A stretch of 64,000 nucleotides of DNA from Zhengitettix transpicula. Its lineage: Eukaryota > Arthropoda > Insecta > Orthoptera > Tetrigidae. This document shows positions 22,967 through 33,009 of the stretch, piece by piece. The first letter of the stretch is position 1; each line of letters begins with the position of its first letter. The translations under genes were made by a program, and so were the position numbers. The stretch covers positions 8,251,001-8,315,000 of the forward strand of contig CM073593.1 of the NCBI GenBank assembly GCA_037074705.1, given 5' to 3'. Under the pieces are notes generated by a model. It saw nothing but the letters and a program-made list of their open reading frames with translations, was not told the DNA's origin and did no database searches.

Positions 22967-23507
22967 AAGACGCGCTGCGAGAGGATTTCTCGCAGGTGAA
23001 CCTTCCCAGAGAGCTCTGGCGGGGGCTACCTTTGGGGATGCTCTCACATCTCTCTGGTTTTTTTTGAACTAAGGTTCCCACATGCCGAGGCACCTCGGTC
23101 TGTTTTGAGAGGTGCATGTTCCGGGGTCGCAGACCTTGGGCATACGGCAAGAGTTGTCCGCTATTCCTATTGGAATAGTCGGCCAGCTGCCTCCTAAACT
23201 GGTCGAGGCATGGAGAAGGGAATGCTGCGTCCCCACAGCAAACTCCTCTCCCGCTATCGGAAGGGCGTGGGACAAGTACCCAATGCCCGACCTACCCGAT
23301 GCAGGTTTTTCTAGGGTTTGTCCTGCATTTCTTTAGGCGAATGCCGGGTAGGATCCTTAAACCATAGCCCGGGGGCCCTAGTTAACCCTTGGCTACCTTC
23401 CTCTACCCTTCCGCATCCCCCCTTTCAAATCCCTTCCTATGCTATTAAAGGGGAGTTGCCCAATGTGGATCACCCTCATGTAGCCTGTTGCCCAAAAAAA
23501 AAAAAAA
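22967..23507 (+). mobile_element. R1 retroposon copy 7, full length
   Basis: The best-preserved copy. Head hairpin gcgagaggatttctcgc, then tgaaccttcccagagagc, gcaccgag-type block, cggaagggcgtgggacaagt, tgccgggtaggatccttaaa, and a 3' end tgttgccc followed by 13 A. No ORF spans it, so it is non-coding and A-tailed as expected of a SINE or a short LINE-mobilised transcript. No tRNA A/B boxes were identified. Confidence 0.9.
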
Positions 23508-23643
23508 GGTGACATCATGCATATTACTGCGCAGTGCAAACTAAAGTTGCTGTACAATGTTCCTTTTTTGCCCTGGTTCTAGCTTCAAGCCTTAGACGGG
23601 TTGATGTGATTAATTTGCCTTCCGGCCTATTAGTAATTGCATG
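23508..23643 (-). mobile_element. Older LINE fragment, left part of interrupted copy
   Basis: On the minus strand this reads on from 25315 (HLQGIQNNIQKIHAIT then NRPEGKLITSTRLRLEART). It was separated from its upstream part by the insertion of the LINE at 23644-25302. Confidence 0.6.
23632..23643 (+). repeat. Target-site duplication (left), 12 bp
   Basis: agtaattgcatg, identical to 25303-25314. Together they prove insertion of the LINE between them. Confidence 0.9.
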
Positions 23644-25302
23644 CCTACTAAAAAACAAAGCCTCCCCAGGACATGACCACATCACCAACCGCCATCTAAA
23701 ACATCTCCCCCAAAAAACAATAATCCTAATCACCTATATCTTCAACGCCATCCTCAGAACCACCTACTACCCAACCAAATGGAAACATGCTACCATAATC
23801 ATGTTACCAAAACCCAACAAACCAAAATCCCACCCTGAAAATTACCGACCAATAAGTCTCCTTCCTACAATCTCCAAACTATTTGAAAAATTACTTCTCC
23901 CTCATATAATCAACCAACTCTCCTTCCTAGTTCCTGACACACAATACGGTTTTCGTCCAAAACATTCCTGCTGCCATCAATTATACTCCCTCTCCAACCT
24001 CATAAACAACTCCTTCGAACAACGTAAATCCTGTATCACCACTTTTATTGACATAGAAAAAGCGTTCGACAAAATTCATCATCCTTCCCTTCTCTCAAAA
24101 ATCAAAGATTACTTAAATGACACCCATTATAGAATACTCCTCAACTACCTCTCCAACAGAACCTTCTCATTCAAAATAAATAACCACATCTCTCAACCCC
24201 ACCCCATCGCTGCAGGAGTCCCCCAAGGAAGCGTCATTGCCCCCTTCTTATACAACATCTTCTCCCACGATATTCCACAAAATCCCGCCACAAGCACAAT
24301 CTTTTTCGCAGACGACATCGCCATCTCCTACCAAACCTCCTCTCTCACCTCCAATATCCAACCTCTTCAGTCAGCGCTCAACCACCTAGAACACTGGTCC
24401 AAACAATGGCGAATCAGCATAAATCCCACCAAATCAGTAACCGTCCCATTCACACTATCCAAAAATCCTCCTCCGCACATCCCCCTATATCTAAACAACG
24501 CCGAAATACCCACAAAAACAGAAACCACCTACCTAGGACTCCTCTTCGATTCAAAACTCTCTTGGAAACCCCACATTAAACACCTCCTCTCTAAAATAAA
24601 CCTTAAATTCAGAACTTTATATCCTCTCCTAAACAGAAAATCCCCACTCGCCCTCAACACAAAACGCCTAGTATATCTCTCCATAATTCAACCCACCTGG
24701 TCCTACGCCTCATCCATATGGGGAGCAACAGCCAAAACCCATTCAGCCAAAATCCAAACCAAACAAAACATAATCCTTCGCACCATCACTAACTCTCCCT
24801 GGTACCTCAGAAATTCCATCATCCACCACAACATTAAACTTCCCCAAGTCAACTCAATAATCACCAAATCCGTAACCTCATTAATCAAAAGCACCTTCAA
24901 TCATCTCAACACCACGATCCAGCAATTCCATTGCAACCCTCCCCCACCCCCACGCGCACGTCGCCTCAAGAGAAAACGCCCTATCGACCTCATCCTACCC
25001 CCAGAACACTCCGGCACCTCCTAACCCACCCCATCCTCATACCCGCAGACCCCACCCACCAATCCATCCCATCATATTGAACAACACCAGCGAACCCTCA
25101 TAACTCAACAAAGTATGCCCCTCAGACACCCAAAGTAAAATACAAGAAAAATTTGCAAAATTATGTTAATTGCTGGATTAACTTAAGTGCCAAGTTCCCA
25201 GGTTAATTATGTACATAATTTTAATTGTATATACTCTAATATATTATGTAACAACAAATAATCGTAAGATAAAAGTTTTGTCTAATAAATCAAAAAAAAA
25301 AA
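23644..25302 (+). mobile_element. 5'-truncated LINE (Jockey/CR1-like) with A tail and 12-bp TSD
   Basis: Starts abruptly inside the ORF (cctactaaaaaac), ends with a 12-A tail at 25292-25303 after a ~270-bp 3' UTR, and is bounded by a perfect 12-bp direct repeat. This is the signature of target-primed reverse transcription. The sense strand is strikingly poor in G. The related, older copy at 52622-54140 is on the minus strand. Confidence 0.92.
23648..25024 (+). CDS. LINE reverse transcriptase, 5'-truncated ORF
   Basis: Open for about 459 codons to the stop at 25022-25024. The open frame extends back to 23534, but the first ~37 codons are flanking DNA, so no true start is present. Motifs in order: KASPGHDHITNRHLK (fingers), NYRPISLLPTISKLFEKLL, YGFRPKHSC, FIDIEKAFDKIHHPSLL (first catalytic Asp), AAGVPQGSVIAPFLYNIF, FFADDIAIS (catalytic Asp pair), TTYLGLLFDSKLSWKPHI, then the C-terminal LVYLSIIQPTWSYASSIWG thumb-like region and a proline/arginine-rich tail (PPPPPRARRLKRKRP). 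The enzyme copies its own RNA at a nicked target. All RT motifs look intact, but the endonuclease and ORF start are missing, so this copy is immobile. It is the least decayed RT in the window and therefore a recent insertion. Confidence 0.9.
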   Translation, partial: LKNKASPGHDHITNRHLKHLPQKTIILITYIFNAILRTTYYPTKWKHATIIMLPKPNKPKSHPENYRPISLLPTISKLFEKLLLPHIINQLSFLVPDTQYGFRPKHSCCHQLYSLSNLINNSFEQRKSCITTFIDIEKAFDKIHHPSLLSKIKDYLNDTHYRILLNYLSNRTFSFKINNHISQPHPIAAGVPQGSVIAPFLYNIFSHDIPQNPATSTIFFADDIAISYQTSSLTSNIQPLQSALNHLEHWSKQWRISINPTKSVTVPFTLSKNPPPHIPLYLNNAEIPTKTETTYLGLLFDSKLSWKPHIKHLLSKINLKFRTLYPLLNRKSPLALNTKRLVYLSIIQPTWSYASSIWGATAKTHSAKIQTKQNIILRTITNSPWYLRNSIIHHNIKLPQVNSIITKSVTSLIKSTFNHLNTTIQQFHCNPPPPPRARRLKRKRPIDLILPPEHSGTS

Positions 25303-25314
25303 AGTAATTGCATG
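25303..25314 (+). repeat. Target-site duplication (right), 12 bp
   Basis: agtaattgcatg, matching 23632-23643 exactly. Confidence 0.9.
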
Positions 25315-25765
25315 GATTTTTTGGATGTTGTTTTGAATGCCTTGTAGATGTTTCTTAGCTTGCATTTAGCTGTCATTTTATGTGGGCAGTGTTGATTCTG
25401 ACGCCCATACTGCTGATTGGGTTATACTAAGATATACTGCTTTGCAGTATGTTAGAAATCTATTTCTTAGAATATTGTATTCGTTTCTTTTTATTCTTGT
25501 CTGTTGTTGTCTTTCATTTTCTCTTTTTTTACTATTGTTTTTATGTGACTTGCGAAGTTGAGTTTATTGTCTAGTATGACCCCTAGATATTTCCATTTTT
25601 TTTACTGTATGGAATAATTTTTGTATTTTATTATCGGGTTCTTTTTACGTTGTTTTTGAATACTATGGCCACTGACTTGTTTGCTGATTTTTGTTTGAGT
25701 GCACAATTTTTCAACTTCCTTCATCACCTTATTTCCTTTTAATTTCGGAGAAACAGTATACCTTG
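25315..25765 (-). mobile_element. Older LINE fragment, right part of interrupted copy
   Basis: The minus strand shows YLGVILDNKLNFASHIK and FLTYCKAVYLSITQSAVWAS, the post-palm region of a Jockey-type reverse transcriptase, with stops and frame breaks. It continues at 23643-23508 beyond the younger insertion. Confidence 0.75.
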
Positions 25766-25792
25766 TAAGTTCGACGTGGGGCTCTGTTGCAG

Positions 25793-26122
25793 GGTGGCGA
25801 AGCCCGGCTGCGACACAGCAACCCCCGTTGCTCCAAGTGCGGCCCCGGCTGGGGGGTGTCGGCTGCGTGCGGCTTGGCGAGGCCCACACGGTGCGTGCCG
25901 TGCGTGCGTGGACGCTCCTACTCGCCGCACAACTCTTTCCACGCGCCGTGCTGGCTGTGCTCTCGCTGTGGGCAGGGCCTGTTCGAGGCTCGGGCCTGCA
26001 CCTCCGTCTCCGACACCGTCTGCGACGCCTGCGGACGCGTCCCCGACCTGGACCACGACAGACCCGACGACTTCTACCGGAAGTGCGTCAACGGCACGTC
26101 ACACAACCCAGAAGACGCGTAA
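25793..26122 (+). CDS. TNF receptor-superfamily cysteine-rich exon (p75/TNFRSF16-like), partial gene
   Basis: A GC-rich exon begins after a good acceptor (ctctgttgcag, AG at 25791-25792) in phase 0 and is open to a TAA at 26120-26122, 109 codons. The cysteine spacing is that of TNFR repeats: PRCSKCGPGWGVSAAC, TRCVPCVRGRSYSPHNS, CWLCSRCGQGLFEARACT then SVSDTVCDAC, about one and a half cysteine-rich domains. The tail DRPDDFYRKCVN is not cysteine-rich. Receptors of this kind bind TNF- or neurotrophin-like ligands outside the cell. There is no signal peptide or membrane segment here, so this is one exon of a larger gene. It may end at a donor (gtgcgt at 26081) instead of reading to the stop. GC content and codon use differ sharply from the AT-rich neighbourhood, as expected of a conserved host exon. 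Subfamily is inferred from the YS..NS and DTVC patterns. Confidence 0.8.
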   Translation, partial: GGEARLRHSNPRCSKCGPGWGVSAACGLARPTRCVPCVRGRSYSPHNSFHAPCWLCSRCGQGLFEARACTSVSDTVCDACGRVPDLDHDRPDDFYRKCVNGTSHNPEDA

Positions 26123-26404
26123 CTCACGCTGGGCGCAACCTCTGTTCCAGCATGGATCCTGTTCTTTCTACGACGTCCTAGGGGCCGTGAGGTCCACTTG
26201 GAAATTTCACAAATAACTTCGGAGAAATCAAGATCCTTATTACGAAAACTTTCAGTATCTGTGAATTCTTTGAAAATGTCTTCCCGCCAGACTCTCAATA
26301 AGAAAATCGTTCCGTGATCGTTTTGACGCTTTCTTTTTAAGAACCAGAGACTTACAACAAATCAAAATAACTTTTGTCGAGGAATTTGCGGCGACAATTC
26401 TTCA

Positions 26405-26716
26405 GTTACCGTTTGTTTTTTTACTTTTGAAAAGTAGCTCTTTTGTTAAGTTGCGTAATATGAAAGTTTGTTGTTAACAACTTAAAAGGCCATGAAGACA
26501 GCAAATGACATTTTTAATAAAACTATTCCGTTAGAAAATATGCAATACCTACAGATTTTTGTTACCGTTTGTTTTTTTACTTTTGAAAAGTAGCTCTTTT
26601 GTTAAGATGCTTTATATGAAAGTTTGTTGTTAACAACTTAAAAGGCCATGAAGACAGCAAATGACATTTTTAATATCAGCTTAAAACTAATCCGTTAGAA
26701 AATATGCAATACCTAC
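26405..26716. repeat. Tandem duplication, two ~156-bp units
   Basis: gttaccgtttgtttttttac at 26405 recurs at 26561, and the following ~155 bp match with a few changes plus a small insertion (atcagc) in the second unit. Each contains ttgttgttaacaactt, a palindrome. A recent local duplication, possibly in the 3' UTR or an intron of the TNFR-like gene. Confidence 0.9.
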
Positions 26717-26719
26717 AGA

Positions 26720-29475
26720 TTATTAAAAAATATTATTCAGAAAAAAATAACACTTTACATTCCGAAGAAATTGTTTAATTTAATTGCGAAATCAAACATT
26801 TGCCCTCGAGTGAAAAGCGAAATTTTTTTTCTACTTAAAAAGAAAGGACGATTTTTGAAATTACCTTAGTTTTATTGTCTTATAAACGTAATTAATTTTT
26901 TTTACTCGTAAAGCTTAAGAATCATATTCGATTTACTTATGTACAGTTAGCAAAGGCTGTGTTAGACGAGATAACAATTGTAGCAGTACAAATTTGTTAG
27001 TATGTATAGAAAAAATCTGTTTGTCTATATAAATACAGGAACAAGTTACTTTAAGCTAGTCATTTTAGTCAGTACTTAGATCCGATTCTGAACACAGTCA
27101 AAAAACGACGAAATGAACAAAACTATTTTCCCAGTTTTGTGCTGTTAAATTAGTTTTACATGTGTTCATTAATAATTTTATTTTATATATTTATAAATAA
27201 AAATTTACATGTACATTAACTTTAGAATTTTTAGTAAACCTAATTGTAATAAGTTTGTAATACCAACATATGAGCATTATTTTACCTAAATTTTTGATAC
27301 TTTCTCTAAAATTTAGAGATTAATTTTCATGGTCTTCAACTTAAGTAATTATTTAACAATTTATAAATAATGTAAAAAAGGAATATCATTAACAATTAAA
27401 TAAATGATTTAAAAAATATTTGAATATTTTATTCACAACCCTGTGCTCTGATTCACTACAAAAATATTATCTATATTCTTCTTCTAATAAATAAAACTGA
27501 ATCCATGGATTTTAGTATGTTTACTACATTATCTTTTAATTCACGTTTGTTAACATGAGAAATATACTAATTTTATTTAAACTGTCTCTATGTTTTCAAT
27601 TATAATTTGTAAAAATATTATTAATATAAGAGATAATGTGAAATTGTTATTACATATATTTACATAATTCTTCGGTTAGAGACCATTTTATTCGAGAGAC
27701 TTGTTTGTCCTACATTCCAAAACACTTTCTTAACATTGTTTGAATTAGTTATTACCTTGTATATATATAAATAATCAATACAATATATCTAATGTTTTTT
27801 AAAAGCCTTTTTAAAAAATTTCATTTGAGAGATAGTTTAATTTTAATTTCTTCAAGAAATTGATTAATTCCTGTCATCATTAATAGTTTGGTTACAACAT
27901 TTAATGCTACTTGTAACTTCATGTTTCATATGCTTTTTCAGAAAAGAGTTAGCCATATTAAAAATACTACAGATTTCACAATAAAATATAGTTAAATTAA
28001 AGTTCTCCTTGAGTATATCATACGAAATTACATAAGATAATATTATTAAGATATATGTTGTTGTTCTTATTTAAAAAGAATAATTTTTTCTTAAGTCAGT
28101 TTCTCTAATAAACATTACATGTAGTACTTAAAGAGTCATTTTTTGAATGAATAAGTAACTGAATGTTTCTTTGATGTTCAAAACCTGAAACATACTTTGA
28201 AGAAGGTAATTAAAAGTGTATACTAGCTACATTGTTGTCAATATCAGTGCAACTTGTAGCTGTCTGTCTGCTTGGTCCATTCTTTACATAAATTTTAGAG
28301 AATTGTATTTGTGGAGTTTACTTAAGTTGGAAGTCGCCAATGATAAAAAAAATCTGTGTTTATTGATTGATGCTACACTTTCCATAAAATTTTCATGTAC
28401 ACTTTGGAATATATCAAAATTTCCTCTGTGGTAGATATTATGTTAATTTAAATATTTTACAATTTTATTTTTGCTGCACATAATTTTACTGTACCGTCAA
28501 ACGCACATTTCTCTACATTACTTCTCCAGCCTCTGTATCAGTGGCGACCAATATGTTTTTACTAGTGAATTATTTTTCAATATTTTTTTCACAAAATTTT
28601 TTGCTAACAGGTCACATCACTTCTATTTTAAATTAGATTAAATAGAGAATTACAAATTTGCTATCATCAAATCTAAATTTACAACTTGAAATAAATCAGT
28701 GTTAATCTAAAAAGTAATTAAGAATTGTTTACTGGGTCACTAAAATTTTGCCACTAAGTGACCTATTGACCATATGTTGCTGCTCTGTATCATTCCTCTC
28801 ATAAAGAGCATTGCCCCCACAACTGCAGTTTTTCTTACAGTAACAAACATTTTAATGCTGAGAGAATCTATACAATTTCAATTTTGTTGTTCATCAGCCA
28901 ATGTTCACTTACTGTGAGCACGTATACCACAATTTCATTGATCAAGGTATAATGAAGTTTGTTACTGAAACCCTGTATAATTTGGTGGACTGAATTAAAC
29001 ACATTTTGTACTATTTTTGTTAGTCATCATTTGATTGCATTTACTTGTTGTACCCTAATGTATTGCATCATTATTTAACAGAGTTTGTTACTGCATATAT
29101 TTCCATCAGCTTTAGTCTACTTATTTTAGTAATATCAATTAAGACACCCTATATTATGACAACATGAGCCCTTTCTCAGTTTTCCACATAGTTTATAATT
29201 GATGAAACTTATGTTTTGAATAATGTCTAAATACTTAGAGGATAGAAAATCTTTCACACGCCATTTAAATGTTGACTTTGTGGTAAAATTGATTCTACTA
29301 TACAATTTTCTGGACATGACATTCTAATTACCGATATTGACCATAACATTTTACAAATTTTCCTTTAGTATCATTAAGCTATTTGCCTTTGATGTATCCT
29401 TTGTTGAAATAATTTCATGAAAAAGGAGCCCATATACATAGTAATAAACTGATATGACTAAATCTTGGTATTAGT
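26720..29475. other. AT-rich, gene-free
   Basis: About 2.7 kb of very AT-rich DNA. The only notable point is a promoter-like patch at 27028-27075. The ORF 28216-28434 (+) has no domain. Confidence 0.5.
27028..27075 (+). promoter_or_regulatory. Possible TATA plus initiator
   Basis: ctatataaatacagg (27028-27042) lies about 30-35 nt before ttagtcagtact, which contains the arthropod initiator TCAGT (27069-27073). An ATG at 27112 opens only 11 codons. The spacing fits a core promoter, but no downstream gene is recognised, so this may be chance or an old LTR. Confidence 0.25.
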
Positions 29476-29479
29476 TCCT

Positions 29480-30190
29480 TAAAGAATAATCTGTTACTGG
29501 ATTACAGACTTTTTACTTGATCAGAAGCTTGGGTCAAGGTCTCTCAAAACTGTACATCTCATGAATTTGGTGTACATCCTGAGTGCCTCAGGGACCTCAT
29601 ATTGGGCCTATCAGGTTATATAAAATATTGATAAAATTTTTAAACATTACAAATGTTTGTTATTGCAGATGATCTAAAAATTTATTTGGTTATTAGAAAT
29701 ACATATGATTATAAATTATTGTAAGAACATTTATTAATATTGGAAGAGTGGTGTAGTACAAATTGTATGAAATTAAACATGTCTAAATGTTTTCATATTA
29801 GATTTACAAAGAAGAAAGAATATGATTGTGATATCAGCAACACTCTTTTTGACCAGGCCATTACTTAAGTTGATAGTGTTTCTAATTTACAAGTAACTTT
29901 TAATAGCAATATTAATTTTGATACTCAACAAAAGATAGTATTATTTATAGAAACAGCAAAGACTTGAAGAATATAAATTAGCTGAAGTCATTGTCCATCT
30001 ATTATTAGAATATGTTAGTATAGTTTGGAATCCATATTGTAAGAATTCCATTGACCTTATTGAAAGGATACAAAATAATTTCCTAAGGTTAATGTAATTA
30101 AGTAAATGATGTTTCCATAAATGATAGGAAAATATAGTTTTGTAAGACAATTGTTAGGGTTACCTTCTTTGTTAATTTGAATATTCCAGC
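29480..30190 (+). mobile_element. LINE (Jockey-like) remnant
   Basis: Decayed but readable with frame shifts. ggtgtacatcctgagtgcct then cagggacctcatattgggcc is a broken GVPQGS..GP block. DDLKIYLVIRNTYDYKLLQE with EEWCSTNCMKLNMSKC follows the catalytic box, then VSNLQVTFNSNINFDTQQ and EYVSIVWNPYCKNSIDLIER. AT-rich and full of stops, it is far older than the LINE at 23644. Confidence 0.75.
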
Positions 30191-30194
30191 CCGT

Positions 30195-31490
30195 CTTGAC
30201 AGATATTGCCCTACTTTTATATTAGTTATCATAGATATAATTATGCTTACTATACAGTTCCCATGAGTAGAGCTGCATGATATCAGACTGATTTTTTCAT
30301 TACTAGTTATAATATTTTAAAAATAACTTTAAATAAACCGTAACATTAAACTATATCTTGCATTGCTTAAGATCATTTGTCATTTATGCATTACTTTTTG
30401 TAAATCATTTATAAAAATGAAATGTACTTATCATTATAATAGGCATTAGCGAAGTATAAAGGTCATGTCACTAAAATGTGCTAAAGTTAGGATAAACACT
30501 TGGCTGTGGACCTTGAAGAAACTTTAAGGCCTGACCTAACACAGAAAGGAAATCAGAAGAGGAGGTGTCGTGTCCTTGGACGAAAGTGAAGTTACTTGTC
30601 AGGAACGACGCATCCCGACTGGCGCTTCCCACGAGAACCGACAATTAGCACACGCATGTACTCTGCAACGTCGTAAAAAAGATTTAAATGGCTCCTTCCT
30701 GAGCACCGCAAGTTACTCCGGTCGTGAACAATGCAAAACACGGCTATCACACTTTCGGGCAACGACAAGTTGTACGGACTAATTCGTTAACAGTCTTCTT
30801 TTTTTTGCCCTGCGTTTGCGAAGGAGTAATTACTTCATTCCTTGTCCAAAAACGGTAATTTTATTAGTAAATTATCTCCGAAGGGAATATTACTGCAAGT
30901 CTAAATACATTAATTAATATATTCGGTTTAACCACTTGTTAGTTTAATTTTATTTTTAAAACATATTTTCTGTAAGCTCAATTATCAAGAGTTCGCATTT
31001 ATTACATAATTGCTAATTTTTTTGGGTGCATGAATCACTTTCATTTGCATACAATGCAGCAGAGGATAGAGGTGCTTATACGTGCTTGCCCGTCATGGTA
31101 ATTCCGCGAATTACTTTCATGTCGTTCAAAAAGAGGCAGTAGAGAATCATGTTCGGTGCAGTGTCCCTACAGCTAAAAATCATTTCTTCTATGTGGTCGT
31201 GAAAGAATCGGACAATAAAGTCAGAATAATTTGAATTTAAAACAATTAATTTAGAAAGTTGCATCTAATGAAGGTATAAAAATGGAGTAAAACGTTACGA
31301 CTGGTCTCTGGAAAATCAATCTCATTACTAAAAAAATGAAAAAGAGTTCTAACTTACGTCTATGGAATACAACAAAAACTCTTCATGACCGTGTTCAAGT
31401 GAAATTTAACTTAAATTCAAATTATTCCGACTTTATTAGTTGATTTATTTATTTTATTTATACTAAGCATCATATAAATATCAATTTTAG
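30195..31490. other. No recognisable feature
   Basis: 30570-30782 (+) is a 70-codon ORF in a GC-richer patch with no domain I recognise. The rest is AT-rich. Confidence 0.4.
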
Positions 31491-31560
31491 AAAAAAAAAT
31501 CAGTTCATACGACGTTTCGTCCACAATTATGAGGTAAATGGGTATTACGCAGGTTTTTGA
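31490..31560 (-). repeat. Decayed hammerhead-associated end
   Basis: On the minus strand GGACGAAACG (plus cgtttcgtcc, 31513-31522) is preceded by cctcataattgt, resembling the box order at 14100 with a damaged box 1. Probably a relic of the same element class. Confidence 0.35.
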
Positions 31561-31793
31561 AACATGCATATATCTTGTGTTATGCAACAATCTCAGTAGT
31601 TCTTCAAACAATTATGTAATTATCAAATGTGGTTTGAAGGATGTTTGAAAGGCCTGCATATAGAGAGAGGAAACTTTCCAGAAGGGTCTTAAAATAATAT
31701 GTGAACGCCCATGTCAGTTAAATAAGCAACAAGTAGTCGCGTGTAAAATTAAAACTTGTAGAGTCACATCGCTATTACCGAGACGAATATTTG

Positions 31794-33007
31794 TCAGTAA
31801 ACGTTGAGTTGGATGGCGGATCAGTTGATCGGGCCCCGTCTCAGAGTTGAGTGGCAGATTTTGGGGCTGGAAGCTGAGGTTCGTACGAGACTCCATAGTA
31901 GACTGGCAGACAAGAGAGACACCATAGTAGGCTGGCAGACAAGAGGGACACCATAGTAGGCTGGCAGACAAGAGTAGTAAACGTTGAGTTGGAAGGCGGA
32001 GCAATTGATAGGTCGTGTCAGAGTTGAGAGGCAGATTTTGGGGCAGGAAGCTGAGGTAAGTACGAGACTCCATAGTAGGCTGGCAGACAAGAGAGACACC
32101 ATAGTAGGCTGGCAGACAAGAGGGACACCATAGTAGGCTGGCAGACAAGAGTAGTAAACGTTGAGTTGGAAGGCGGAGCAATTGATAGGTCGTGTCAGAG
32201 TTGAGAGGCAGATTTTGGGGCAGGAAGCTGAGGTAAGTACGAGACTCCATAGTAGGCTGGCAGACAAGAGAGACACCATAGTAGGCTGGCAGACAAGAGG
32301 GACACCATAGTAGGCTGGCAGACAAGAGTAGTAAACGTTGAGTTGGAAGGCGGAGCAATTGATAGGTCGTGTCAGAGTTGAGAGGCAGATTTTGGGGCAG
32401 GAAGCTGAGGTTCGTACGAGACTCCATAGTAGGCTGGCAGACAAGAGAGACACCATAGTAGGCTGGCAGACAAGAGGGACACCATAGTAGGCTGGCAGAC
32501 AAGAGTAGTAAACGTTGAGTTGGAAGGCGGAGCAATTGATAGGTCGTGTCAGAGTTGAGAGGCAGATTTTGGGGCAGGAAGCTGAGGTAAGTACGAGACT
32601 CCATAGTAGGCTGGCAGACAAGAGAGACACCATAGTAGGCTGGCAGACAAGAGGGACACCATAGTAGGCTGGCAGACAAGAGTAGTAAACGTTGAGTTGG
32701 AAGGCGGAGCAATTGATAGGTCGTGTCAGAGTTGAGAGGCAGATTTTGGGGCAGGAAGCTGAGGTAAGTACGAGACTCCATAGTAGGCTGGCAGACAAGA
32801 GAGACACCATAGTAGGCTGGCAGACAAGAGGGACACCATAGTAGGCTGGCAGACAAGAGTAGTAAACGTTGAGTTGGAAGGCGGAGCAATTGATAGGTCG
32901 TGTCAGAGTTGAGAGGCAGATTTTGGGGCAGGAAGCTGAGGTAAGTACGAGACACCATATTAGGCTGGCAGACAAGAGAGACACCATAGTAGGCTGGCAG
33001 ACAAGAG
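31794..33007. repeat. 177-bp minisatellite with internal 29-bp triplets
   Basis: Unit starts (gtagtaaacg) fall at 31974, 32151, 32328, 32505, 32682 and 32859, exactly 177 bp apart, with a diverged first unit from about 31794 and a truncated last unit ending at 33007. Each full unit is 90 bp of unique sequence plus three 29-bp copies of grgac(t/a)ccatagtaggc. The minus strand is open across the array in two frames (471 and 388 codons), because 177 is a multiple of 3 and no unit contains a stop in those frames. That is a by-product, not evidence of a gene. Confidence 0.95.
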
Positions 33008-33009
33008 TT

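Noticed and set aside
25699..26216. Long plus-strand ORFs in the other two frames and minus ORF 25739-26056
   Set aside because: Shadows of the GC-rich TNFR exon; only the 25793-26122 frame has the cysteine-rich pattern.
31794..33007. CRISPR array
   Set aside because: Direct repeats have no variable spacers, and the sequence is eukaryotic.
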